Shown here piece by piece: positions 42,801 through 58,189 of a DNA stretch of 64,000 nt (positions are counted from its first letter, which is position 1; every line of letters begins with the position of its first letter). The translations under genes were made by a program, and so were the position numbers. The DNA comes from Nocardioides speluncae. GTDB taxonomy: Bacteria; Actinomycetota; Actinomycetes; Propionibacteriales; Nocardioidaceae. The stretch lies in the NCBI RefSeq assembly GCF_003121585.1, contig NZ_QEOO01000026.1, positions 164,472-228,471 of the forward strand. The letters run 5' to 3'. The notes under the pieces were generated by a model that did no database searches, had not been told where the DNA came from, and worked only from the letters and a program-made list of their open reading frames with translations.

Positions 42801-43205
42801 TCAGTCGGAGAGCGTCTTCGCGATCGCCATCGCTCCCGCGGTCATCATCTCTTCGATCCGTGCCGCCGCGTCGTCGGGGAGTACGTCGGTAGTCCAGACG
42901 ACTCTCGAGCCGGGCGCCCCGTCGCCTGCGGCCTCGATGACGACCGTCGCCTGGTGGTGGGTCAGCCCCATCGGGCTGTCGATAACGCTGTAGACCAGCC
43001 GGCGCCGCTCATCGTCGGCGCTGATCAGCTCCTCGCGGGCGATGACACCGTTGACGAACCGCACGGTGCGGACATCCCCGTCGAGCACGCTGCTCACCAC
43101 GAAGCCGGCAGCAACCCGCTCGTGCACAGCGCCGAAGTCTCGCATCGCATCCCACGCTGTGGCAGGAGTGGCGGAGACAGGGAACTCTTTGTGTACCGAA
43201 GCCAT
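42801..43205 (-). CDS. SRPBCC-family protein
   Basis: The 134-aa protein starts MASVHKEFPVSATPATAWDA, the usual first strand and helix of the START/Bet v1-like SRPBCC fold (polyketide cyclase/dehydrase family), with the long C-terminal helix PDDAAARIEEMMTAGAMAIA. Such proteins bind a hydrophobic ligand in a central cavity. The ligand is unknown. It is convergent with the preceding membrane protein gene and followed by no obvious partner. Confidence 0.82.
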   Translation of the reverse strand: MASVHKEFPVSATPATAWDAMRDFGAVHERVAAGFVVSSVLDGDVRTVRFVNGVIAREELISADDERRRLVYSVIDSPMGLTHHQATVVIEAAGDGAPGSRVVWTTDVLPDDAAARIEEMMTAGAMAIAKTLSD

Positions 43206-43255
43206 GAGTCGAGCATCCGGCCTCCGGTAGCCGGAGAGTCAAGATCAAGACGCGC

Positions 43256-43289
43256 CAAGGCCCGCCCGTGCAAGCACGAGCGGGCCTTG
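43256..43289 (-). terminator. terminator hairpin downstream of rpoC
   Basis: CAAGGCCCGCCCGTG and CACGAGCGGGCCTTG pair with one mismatch around a CAAG loop. It lies 12 bp past the rpoC stop on the minus strand and ends the rpoB-rpoC transcript. The stretch after it is not a clean U-run. Confidence 0.8.
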
Positions 43290-43301
43290 ACTTACTGAGA
43301 A

Positions 43302-47177
<3,876 letters not shown>

Positions 47178-47194
47178 TTGTCAGATTCCCTTTC

Positions 47195-50674
<3,480 letters not shown>

Positions 50675-50775
50675 GAGGGGATCCTTCGTAGGTATCGCTC
50701 TGGTGGGGAAGTCGTCACCCACCACAACCGGCCACCGGGAAGGCAGGAAGCATATGAGGGCAGACGCAAAGACCT

Positions 50776-50804
50776 AACGTACCCGAGATCTGGTCAGAGC
50801 ACAA
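50776..50804 (-). promoter_or_regulatory. candidate rpoB promoter
   Basis: On the minus strand TTGTGC (50804-50799) and TACGTT (50781-50776) are spaced by 17 bases, about 100 bp upstream of the rpoB start. This fits a vegetative sigma factor promoter. A second TTGACA (50851-50846) further upstream lacks a good -10. Confidence 0.45.
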
Positions 50805-50815
50805 CACCGCCTAGA

Positions 50816-50838
50816 CCGAATGCTGACCGCGCATTCGG
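50816..50838 (-). terminator. hairpin between mce operon and rpoB
   Basis: CCGAATGC and GCATTCGG form an 8-bp perfect stem with a 7-base loop in the 275-bp space between the last mce-associated gene and rpoB. It may partly end mce transcription before the rpoB promoter. The remainder of this space shows no other gene. Confidence 0.4.
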
Positions 50839-50949
50839 CCTGACGTGTCAACCGCGCCGCGCAGCAGCGGTCCCTCATCGACAGACACCTTCGCTCGATC
50901 ATGAACTGCCGGGCCGCGCAGGTCAAGCGCCCACCCTCGGGTTAGTCAT

Positions 50950-51762
50950 CTAGGACTCGCCGAGCAGCTTGGTCTTCATGTCGTCGATCAGCCACTCCCC
51001 GCCGACGTTCTCCATGCTCAGGGTGACCTGGTCGCGCGAAATCTTCGGCTCGGTGGTCGCGGTGTTCGTGGTCGGCCGGTTGACGAACAGCAAGATCTCG
51101 ACCCGTTCGGTGCCGGAGCGGACCACACCGGAGCCGATGACCTGCGCAGTCACCTTTGCCTTTGCCCGTACGGCGTTCTGCTTGACCAGCTCGAAGAGTC
51201 GGTCATAGTCCTTGCGGAAGTCGCTGGTGAGGAAGCGCTGAGCAGCCTCCTGGTCGGCTTCCAACCGGGTGTAGTCATAGGACAGCACCGGTACCGCCGC
51301 TCGCTCGGCCGCGGCCTGCGCTTCGGCCGTCGCATCCGCGACTTCCTGGTCGGAGGGTACGGCGAGCAACAGCCACCCGGTCGCGGTCGCCACCAGCGCC
51401 GTAACCGCCGCCAGGACGATGAGCAGCCACGCGGGCGGCACCCAGCCGCCGGGCTTCGCATCCGGCGCCGAAACGGCAGCGGCCTCGTCGGCCTCGACGT
51501 CGTCGGTCGCCACCTCAGCGGTCTCAACGTTCTCTGCGTCGGTGTCCGCCGCTTCCGCCTCCGCCGCCTGTGCTACGGCCAGTTCCGCGTCGTACGCCTT
51601 GCGGCGCTTCGGGTCGAGCAGTACCTCAGCTGCCTGATTGAACACCCGGAATGACTTGTCGGTGGGATCCAGGCCAGCTACCGAGTTCTTCCAGGCTGCG
51701 CGGATCTCCTCCGGCTTCGCGTCGGTCGGGACGTCGAGCAGGTCGTACCAGTTCACGGTCAT
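50950..51762 (-). CDS. Mce-associated membrane protein with degenerate J-like domain
   Basis: The 270-aa protein begins with a J-domain-like unit (NWYDLLDVPTDAKPEEIRAA to AAEVLLDPKRRKAYDAEL, residues 4-60) in which the HPD motif is replaced by LDPTD. An Ala/Glu/Asp-rich linker, one membrane helix (PPAWLLIVLAAVTALVATAT) and an outer Mce-associated domain ending VNVGGEWL-like (MENVGGEWLIDDMKTKL) follow. Without His-Pro-Asp it cannot stimulate Hsp70 in the usual way. It overlaps the upstream Mce-associated gene (ATGA) and is the last gene of the mce operon. Confidence 0.82.
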   Translation of the reverse strand: MTVNWYDLLDVPTDAKPEEIRAAWKNSVAGLDPTDKSFRVFNQAAEVLLDPKRRKAYDAELAVAQAAEAEAADTDAENVETAEVATDDVEADEAAAVSAPDAKPGGWVPPAWLLIVLAAVTALVATATGWLLLAVPSDQEVADATAEAQAAAERAAVPVLSYDYTRLEADQEAAQRFLTSDFRKDYDRLFELVKQNAVRAKAKVTAQVIGSGVVRSGTERVEILLFVNRPTTNTATTEPKISRDQVTLSMENVGGEWLIDDMKTKLLGES

Positions 51763-52364
51763 GAGGCTCCCTCCGTCACCGGCTCGAACTCGTCGACCAG
51801 CCACTCACCCTTGATCTTGACCAGCCTGACCTCGACTCGGAAGACCTGTGCGGGACGCGGCTCTTGGTCACCGAGCTGGTTGGCGATCGCACCCGAGACC
51901 AGAGCGGTGGCCGAGTCGGCGTCCATGGAGGCGACGCCGGTGCCGAAGACCTCGGCGGTGCGCTCGTAGTCGAACTGGGCGACCTGCTGCTCGGCGATAG
52001 TGGCCGCCGCCTCGAAGTCGGCCTTGTGCTTAGCCGTGATCAACTCATGTACCCGTTCGCGGTACTCCGGCATGGTCTTGCCCTCGAGCAGGTCGGGTCC
52101 ATAGGTGTTGGCGCGCAGCATGAACTGTTCGGCGCGCGCCATCACCTCCTCCCGGGATCGCTGCGCCTCGGTGAGCTGTCCCTTCTGGAAGCGGAATGGC
52201 CGGCCATCCGCGTCCTGCCGCTCGGCGACTGCCCAGATCAGCAGGCCGAGCGAGACCAGCAGGAGTACGGCGAGCAGCAGCGCCAGCAGCGTTCGGAAAC
52301 CTGGCGCGGCTGATGCGACGGAGGGCAGCACAGCGCGCCCCTTGGCGGGGTTGTCGTCGGTCAA
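51759..52364 (-). CDS. Mce-associated membrane protein
   Basis: The 201-aa protein has a short cytoplasmic start, one membrane helix (FRTLLALLLAVLLLVSLGLL) and an outer NTF2-like/Mas domain ending VRLVKIKGEWLVDEFEPV. Such Mas proteins accompany actinobacterial mce operons and are thought to stabilise the complex. I place the start at TTG 52364, which has GGAG upstream and lies 4 bp after the MceF stop. It is followed with an ATGA overlap by the second Mas-type gene. Confidence 0.8.
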   Translation of the reverse strand: MTDDNPAKGRAVLPSVASAAPGFRTLLALLLAVLLLVSLGLLIWAVAERQDADGRPFRFQKGQLTEAQRSREEVMARAEQFMLRANTYGPDLLEGKTMPEYRERVHELITAKHKADFEAAATIAEQQVAQFDYERTAEVFGTGVASMDADSATALVSGAIANQLGDQEPRPAQVFRVEVRLVKIKGEWLVDEFEPVTEGAS

Positions 52365-52368
52365 GCGT

Positions 52369-53664
52369 TCACTCCTGCGTCTGGACAAGAGGCTGAAGGA
52401 AGAGCCATCTCCAGGCACCGTCGGCGCCGAACGCCTCGGGGGCAACGGTATCGACCGCGGTGTCGTCGACGAAGCCCTCCTGGCCGGCCCAGATCAGCTC
52501 ACCGGTCTCGGGATCGAAGTTGGCGACCACCGGCCCGGCGTTGGCATAGTCGGCTGGCGCCCGCGAAGAGTTCTGGGCACCCCGCGCGTTGGACGTCGAG
52601 GGGGGCTCGGCGCAGTGGGCATCCATCACCATCGGCCGGTTCTCGCCGTTCTCGGGGATCCGGCGGTCGGTCGACTCGTAACCTTTGTTGCACACGTGCG
52701 GGTCGGTGGTGAGTACGGCGCCAAAGTGGGCGTCGTACAGCCCGGTGTTCGGGTCCTTGCTGGCGACGGTGAAGCCGCCTTCGACTGCGTACGGATAGAC
52801 CACAAGGGCGTGCTCCAGACCGTCGAGGTTCCGGACGACGATCTCGCCGGTCGTGACGAGGTTGTTGAGCAGGTCTGCGAGCTCGACCTTGTTCTTGTCG
52901 AGGAAATCCTTGAGCTGGATCGCCGTTGCGCCACCGTTGTCGATGAGGTTGCGGATGTCCTGGTCGCTGCCGACCAGGGTGGTGCTGAACAGCGAGAGGT
53001 TCCTGGAGAACGCGCGGATCGCGCTCGCCGACGCCAGCTGCCCCTTGAGCACCGTGTTGCTGTCGCGGATCAGCGCCGTGGTGACGTCGAAGTTCTCGTT
53101 GGCGGCCTCGATGAATTCGTTGGACGTGTCGATAATCTGCGCGAGATCCTCGCCGGTGCCGTCGAAGGCCAGGCCGAACTCCGCGATCACCGTGCGCAGG
53201 TCGTCGTTGTCGACCGAGCTGACGGTGGTGCTGACGTCGGTGAGCAGCTTGGTGGTGGAGATCGGAAGCTTGGTCTTGTCGATCTCGGACTTGTCCTTGA
53301 GATAAGGACCCTCGTCGGAGTTCGGCTGGAGCTCGACGTACTGCTCGCCCAGTGCGGAGCGGTTGCCGACCAGGGCCAGGCTGTCGGCCGGGATCTCGTC
53401 GTACTCGTTGTCAATCTCCAAGTGGGCGTCGACGCCCTCGTCGGTGAGCACCAGCTTGTCCAGCTTGCCCACGCCCACGCCTCGATAGCTGACCTCGGCG
53501 CCGGCGTACACGCCGCCGGAGTCCTCGAAGTGCGCCACCACGGTGTAGCTGTCGTCGAAAAAGAACCTGTCGAGCCGGGCATAGCGCGCGCCGACGTAGC
53601 TGACACCCAGCAGCGTGATCAGCACGAAGATGGCGAGTTGGACCTTGGTCCGCCGCGAGATCAT
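52369..53664 (-). CDS. mceF: Mce family protein, F position
   Basis: The 431-aa protein has an N-terminal membrane helix (VQLAIFVLITLLGVSYVGA), the MCE domain (YTVVAHFEDSGGVYAGAEVS to EQYVELQP, about 38-115), then a long helical region and a C-terminal extension with a Cys pair region (DPHVCNKGYE, MDAHCAEP). Mce proteins form the periplasm-spanning lipid channel of this importer. It is the sixth and last mce gene, overlapping MceE by 4 bp. Confidence 0.9.
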   Translation of the reverse strand: MISRRTKVQLAIFVLITLLGVSYVGARYARLDRFFFDDSYTVVAHFEDSGGVYAGAEVSYRGVGVGKLDKLVLTDEGVDAHLEIDNEYDEIPADSLALVGNRSALGEQYVELQPNSDEGPYLKDKSEIDKTKLPISTTKLLTDVSTTVSSVDNDDLRTVIAEFGLAFDGTGEDLAQIIDTSNEFIEAANENFDVTTALIRDSNTVLKGQLASASAIRAFSRNLSLFSTTLVGSDQDIRNLIDNGGATAIQLKDFLDKNKVELADLLNNLVTTGEIVVRNLDGLEHALVVYPYAVEGGFTVASKDPNTGLYDAHFGAVLTTDPHVCNKGYESTDRRIPENGENRPMVMDAHCAEPPSTSNARGAQNSSRAPADYANAGPVVANFDPETGELIWAGQEGFVDDTAVDTVAPEAFGADGAWRWLFLQPLVQTQE

Positions 53665-55055
53665 TCGACCACCACCGCCGGCACGAGGAGGGCGACCAGG
53701 TCAGGGTCGTAGTTCTCCATCAGCTGTCCCATCGTCGGTCCCCGCGGGTCCGCCGCTCCTGGCTGGCCCGGCGCCGCCCGCTGAGCGCCCGCCTTGAGGC
53801 CGGGGAGACCGGGTAGCCCCGGGAGCGCCGGCAGCCCGGGGATCGCGTTGAGCTGCTTGCAGATGTCCTTGTCCTTGTTCGCCGGCTTCTGGCACTCCTC
53901 CCGCAGCTTGAGGACTCCGGTGACGCTGCCGAGGGCCTTCTGGCAGGCAGTGCTGGTCGGGTTGCCGCTCTGCAGACACTTCACCACGTTGTTCACGATC
54001 ACCGTCGGGTTGACGACCGACGGCAGGTTGGTCGGCAGGGTCGGCAGCCCGGGGCCACTCGCGCCGGGGAGCCCGAGGTCCAGCTGCACCGACAGGTTGG
54101 TGTAGTCGCCCATGTGCAGGTTGCGTGCCACCTGGGGGTTCTCGCCGACCGCGGCGTCGATGAACGGAAAGGTCAGCAGCGACTGGAGGGAGTAGGGCAG
54201 GTCCGAGCCGCTGTCGGCGAGCGAGCCGAGGACCGGGGCCAGCAGTCGCAGCGACTCGACGGTGTTCTCCTTCGACGCCTTGATCACGCGGACGCCGACC
54301 GTGCTCAGCCGGTTGAGGGCCTTGAGCATCTTCACCAGGTCGTTGCGCTGGCTGTCCAGCGAACGGAGAGCGCTCGGGAGCTCTTCCAGGGCCGCATCGA
54401 TGGTGTTTCGCTGCTTGTTGACTGAGACCGCCAGCCGGTTGAGCTTGGTGATGGCGGTGACGATGTCGCCCTTGTTGTCGTCGAGCTGGCGCATCAGCGT
54501 GCGGAGCTGGGTCAGCACCGACCGGGCGCTGCCTTCACGCCCGTCGAGGGCCTTGTTGAGCTCGGAGGTGATGGTCTTCAGCTGGGCAACGCCGCCGCCG
54601 TTCAGCAGCAGGCTCAACGCGCCGAGCACCTCCTCGACCTCGGGGTTGCGGCCGCTGCGCTCCAGCGGGATCACGTCGCCGTTGCCGAGCTCGCCACGCG
54701 GGGCGGCCTCGGCCGGCGGGCGCAGGGACACGAACTTCTCACCGAGCAGCGAGGTCTGCCGTATCTCAGCCTCGGCGTTGTCGGGCAGTTTGACGTCGTT
54801 GCGAACCTCGATGGTCACCTTCGCGTTGTAGCCGTCGAGCGAGACGTCGGTGACCTTGCCTACGCTGACGTCGGCGACCTTGACCGTGGACTGCGGCACC
54901 AGGTCGAGTACGTCGGCGAACTCCACCTCGATCGTCATCGGGTTCTCGCCGGTGTCGGCCCCACCGGGAAGCGGCAGCTTGTAGACGTCGAAGTCGCAGC
55001 CGGTCAGCAGCATCGCGCCGGCAAGCGCGACGCAGAGCGCCCTGAGCTTTTTCAC
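53661..55055 (-). CDS. mceE: Mce family lipoprotein, E position
   Basis: The 464-aa protein has a lipoprotein signal peptide with lipobox LLTGC, an MCE domain (TIEVEFADVLDLVPQSTVKV to EKFVSLRP), a long helical region and a C-terminal tail with collagen-like Gly-Leu-Pro repeats (PGLPALPGLPGLPGLK). MceE proteins are the lipid-anchored members in mycobacterial mce operons. The GTG start at 55055 overlaps the MceD stop (GTGA). The GLP-rich tail has no counterpart that I know in mycobacterial MceE. Confidence 0.9.
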   Translation of the reverse strand: MKKLRALCVALAGAMLLTGCDFDVYKLPLPGGADTGENPMTIEVEFADVLDLVPQSTVKVADVSVGKVTDVSLDGYNAKVTIEVRNDVKLPDNAEAEIRQTSLLGEKFVSLRPPAEAAPRGELGNGDVIPLERSGRNPEVEEVLGALSLLLNGGGVAQLKTITSELNKALDGREGSARSVLTQLRTLMRQLDDNKGDIVTAITKLNRLAVSVNKQRNTIDAALEELPSALRSLDSQRNDLVKMLKALNRLSTVGVRVIKASKENTVESLRLLAPVLGSLADSGSDLPYSLQSLLTFPFIDAAVGENPQVARNLHMGDYTNLSVQLDLGLPGASGPGLPTLPTNLPSVVNPTVIVNNVVKCLQSGNPTSTACQKALGSVTGVLKLREECQKPANKDKDICKQLNAIPGLPALPGLPGLPGLKAGAQRAAPGQPGAADPRGPTMGQLMENYDPDLVALLVPAVVVE

Positions 55056-56188
55056 TGCTCCACCTCCACCAGGCCGCCGAGGGTCAGGTCGAAGTCCTGC
55101 TCTGGTGCCGTCTGTTCCAAGGCAGCGGACCGCGGCAGCACCGCCGACAGCGCCTCGCAGGCCCGCCCGGTCTGGTCTGCCTGGTTGAGCAGCGTGCACA
55201 GCGCGATCGCCGGGTTGTTGGTGAGGGTGTCGACCAGCGGTCCGAGGTTCATACGGGTGTCGAGGGTGCCGGCCTGCGGGTTGTAGGTGTGGCCCAGGTT
55301 GGTGAGCGCGGTGGGCGCCACCTTCATCACCTCTTCGAGAGCAACCCGCTGCTTGACCAGCAGCTTGGCGACCCGGTTGAGGCCCTTGACGTTGCGGGTG
55401 AGCGCGCCCTGGTTCTCCTTGACGAACGCCGACACGTCGGTCAGCGCAGTCGAGAGATTGCGAAGCGACCTGGCCAGCTCGGTCCGCTCGTCGGCGAGCA
55501 GGTCGGCGACCTTGGCCATCGACCGGTTGAAGTCACGGACGGTGGTGTCGTTCTCGGCCAGGGTGCTGATGAACTGCTCCAGCTCGCCAGCCGCACCGAA
55601 CAGCTCTTCCTTGTTGTTGTCCAGCGTCCCAGTGAGCTTGCCGAGGTCCTTGATCGTTGAGTGGAAAGCCGCTCCCTGGCCACCGAAGTTCTCCGCCGTG
55701 GTGTCCAGCAGACGGTTGAGCGCACCGTCCTTGTTGGCACCATTGGGCCCAAGCGCCACGGTGAGGTCGTCGAGGCTCTGGTAGATCTGGTCGAGCTCAA
55801 GCGGTGCGGAGGTGTCGTCCAGTCCGAGTACGGCGTCCTTGGCGAGCACCTTGTCGCCCGGCTGGAAGACCGGCGTGAGTTGCACGAAGCGGTCGCCCAC
55901 GACCGACGGAGCGATGATCACCGCCTTCGCGTCGGCCGGAATCTCGATCTCCGGGTCGTAGGTCATCGTGACCTCGACCTTGGTCCCGGCCGGCTTGACC
56001 GACTGGACCTTGCCGATCGCGACGCCGAGGACGCGCACGTCGCTGCCTTCGTAGAGCGACACAGTCCGCGGGAAGTGGGCGGTGAGCCGCTTCTGCTCCT
56101 CGCCGCGGAACATGACCAGAGCCGCCGCTGCGAGCAGCGCGATCAGGACAGCCGGGACGATCAGCCTGGTGAGGTTCGCCGTACGCAT
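55052..56188 (-). CDS. mceD: Mce family protein, D position
   Basis: The 378-aa protein has a membrane helix (LIVPAVLIALLAAAALVMF), an MCE domain (LTAHFPRTVSLYEGSDVRVL, through DRFVQLTPVF) and a helical region with several Asn-rich turns (TLDNNKEELFGAAGELEQFI). It is a subunit of the Mce lipid-import complex. Only one base separates it from the MceC stop. ATG 56188 is chosen because the membrane helix follows at once. Confidence 0.9.
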   Translation of the reverse strand: MRTANLTRLIVPAVLIALLAAAALVMFRGEEQKRLTAHFPRTVSLYEGSDVRVLGVAIGKVQSVKPAGTKVEVTMTYDPEIEIPADAKAVIIAPSVVGDRFVQLTPVFQPGDKVLAKDAVLGLDDTSAPLELDQIYQSLDDLTVALGPNGANKDGALNRLLDTTAENFGGQGAAFHSTIKDLGKLTGTLDNNKEELFGAAGELEQFISTLAENDTTVRDFNRSMAKVADLLADERTELARSLRNLSTALTDVSAFVKENQGALTRNVKGLNRVAKLLVKQRVALEEVMKVAPTALTNLGHTYNPQAGTLDTRMNLGPLVDTLTNNPAIALCTLLNQADQTGRACEALSAVLPRSAALEQTAPEQDFDLTLGGLVEVEQ

Positions 56189-56189
56189 C

Positions 56190-57155
56190 TCAACGCACCG
56201 CCGGGACTGGTGGGAAGTTGTGGACGACCGTGTCGAACCACGGACCATTGCCGAGCGTGTTGGCGAAGACACGGTAGAACGGCGCCATCAGACGCAGGCT
56301 CTGGTCCAGGTTGTCCTGGTTCTTGTTGAGCACCTTCAGCACGTTCTCCAGGTGGGTGAGGGCGGGCTTGAGGTCAGCTCGGCTCTGATTCACCAGCAGC
56401 GACAGCTCACGCGACATCTTGGTCGTGGAGACCAGAAGGTTGTGGACCGACTGACGGCGAGCCACCACGGACTTGAACAGCACGCTGGAGTCCCGCATCA
56501 GGGCGAGGATGTCCTGGTCGCGCTCGTCCAGCACAGTAGAGACCTTCTTGAGGTTCTTCAGCAGCGTGTTGATCTGGCCGTCGCGCGCCGCCACGTTGCG
56601 CGACAGCGCGGATACACCGCGCAGCGCGGCCCGAAACTCCTCAGGGGTGTTCGCGGTCAGCTGGGCCAGCGTCTCCATCGAGGTGGCCAGCTGCTTGGTG
56701 TCGATCTGCTCGGAGGTCTCCGCCAGCCCGGTGAAGGCAGCGACCACGCTGTACGGCGAGCTGGTGCGCTCGACCGGGATCTCCGACCCGTCGGCCAACT
56801 GGCCCGAACCAGCCGGTTCGAGCGCCAGGAACATGGCGCCGAGCAGCGTCTTCACCTTGATTGCGGCCCTGGTCTCGTCGCCGAACTCCGCGCCCTTCTC
56901 GACCTTGAAGGTCACGCGCACGTGGTCACCGGCGAGCTCGAGCTTGTCGACCTTGCCGACTCGGACGCCGGCGATGCGGACCTCGTCGTTGGCCTTGAGG
57001 CCGCCGGCTTCGGCGAACGCCGCGTGGTAGGTGTCGCCGCCGCCGATCAGCGGCAGGTCATCGGCACGGAAGGCGCCCACGACCAGCAGCGCCAGTACGA
57101 CGAGGCTGATCGCCCCGACCATGACCGGGTTGCGCTCACGGAACGGCTTCATCAT
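56190..57155 (-). CDS. mceC: Mce family protein, C position
   Basis: The 321-aa protein starts MMKPFRERNPVMVGAISLVV with its membrane helix, followed by the MCE domain (DTYHAAFAEAGGLKANDEVR to GAMFLALEPAG) and a helical needle region ending in NGPWFDTVVHNFPP. It is shorter than its neighbours, lacking a C-terminal extension. The start overlaps the previous stop by 4 bp. Confidence 0.9.
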   Translation of the reverse strand: MMKPFRERNPVMVGAISLVVLALLVVGAFRADDLPLIGGGDTYHAAFAEAGGLKANDEVRIAGVRVGKVDKLELAGDHVRVTFKVEKGAEFGDETRAAIKVKTLLGAMFLALEPAGSGQLADGSEIPVERTSSPYSVVAAFTGLAETSEQIDTKQLATSMETLAQLTANTPEEFRAALRGVSALSRNVAARDGQINTLLKNLKKVSTVLDERDQDILALMRDSSVLFKSVVARRQSVHNLLVSTTKMSRELSLLVNQSRADLKPALTHLENVLKVLNKNQDNLDQSLRLMAPFYRVFANTLGNGPWFDTVVHNFPPVPAVR

Positions 57156-58189
57156 CCGAGATCACACCTGCCCGTGTTGCCGAGGTCGAAGTCGAGGGGA
57201 ATCGGCTCGCCGACGGGCGTCTTCACCCTGCCGTGGAACTCGCAGAGGTAGAAGTTGAACCACGAGCCGTAGGTCGCGGTCCGGCCGATCTTGGTCAGCT
57301 TGATCGGCATCACCTGCAGCGCCCGGTCGATCTCACCCTTGTCCTTGTCGAGGTTCGCGGTGAGCCGGCGCAGCTCCTTGAGGTCGGCCAGCAGCTCGGG
57401 CCGGATGCCGGACACCAGCGACGCGGTCTCGACCGAAAGGTCGGAGATGGAGTCCAGCGAGCCCAGGATGGCCACCCGGTCCTTCTTCAGCCCGCCCACC
57501 AGCTGGCGGAAGCTGCCGATCAGGTCCGACAGCTCGTCGTCGCGGCTGCCGATGTGGACCAGAGTGTCGTTGAGGTTGTCGATGAGCTCACCGATGATCT
57601 GGTCGCGGCCGGCCAGTGTGGAGGTCACCGAGGCGGTGTGCGCAAGCAGGCCCTCGAGGGTGCCGCCCTCGCCCTGAAAGACCTGGATGACTTCATAGGA
57701 CAGCTTGTTGAGGTCGGTCGGCGACAGGGCCTGGAAGAGCGGTTTGAAGCCGTTGAACAGCACGGTCAGGTCGAGCGCGGGCGAGGTCTTCTTGACCGGG
57801 ATCGTCTCACCGGAGTCGAGCCGCGACGTACCGCCGATCTTCTGGCTGAGCGAGAGGTAGCGCTGCCCGACCAGGTTCCGGAAGCGGATGTCGATGTTGG
57901 TGGCGTCGGTGACCGAGGCGTCCTCGTCCACCGTGAAGGTCACCAGGGCGCGGGTCCGGTCCTGGATCTCGACCTTCTTCACCGAGCCGACCTTGACGCC
58001 CGCGATCCGGACGTCGTCACCCTCGACCACGCCGGTCGCGTCGACGAAGACCGCCTTGTACTCGCGTGAGGCACCAAAGGTGACGTTGCCGATGACCAGC
58101 ACCAGCACGCTGGTGAACACGGCCGTCACGATCATGAACACCACCAGCTTGACCAGGTCGGAGCTGGTCCGCTTGTCGAGGAGGCTCAT
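57152..58189 (-). CDS. mceB: Mce family protein, B position
   Basis: The 345-aa protein has a membrane helix (LVKLVVFMIVTAVFTSVLVL), the MCE domain (YKAVFVDATGVVEGDDVRIA to QRYLSLSQ) and a helical part with DRDEL-like turns (HIGSRDDELSDLIGSFRQLV). It ends in a short Cys-containing tail (FYLCEFHGRVKTP and GRCDLG). It overlaps both neighbours by 4 bp, consistent with coupled translation of a fixed-stoichiometry complex. Confidence 0.9.
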   Translation of the reverse strand: MSLLDKRTSSDLVKLVVFMIVTAVFTSVLVLVIGNVTFGASREYKAVFVDATGVVEGDDVRIAGVKVGSVKKVEIQDRTRALVTFTVDEDASVTDATNIDIRFRNLVGQRYLSLSQKIGGTSRLDSGETIPVKKTSPALDLTVLFNGFKPLFQALSPTDLNKLSYEVIQVFQGEGGTLEGLLAHTASVTSTLAGRDQIIGELIDNLNDTLVHIGSRDDELSDLIGSFRQLVGGLKKDRVAILGSLDSISDLSVETASLVSGIRPELLADLKELRRLTANLDKDKGEIDRALQVMPIKLTKIGRTATYGSWFNFYLCEFHGRVKTPVGEPIPLDFDLGNTGRCDLG

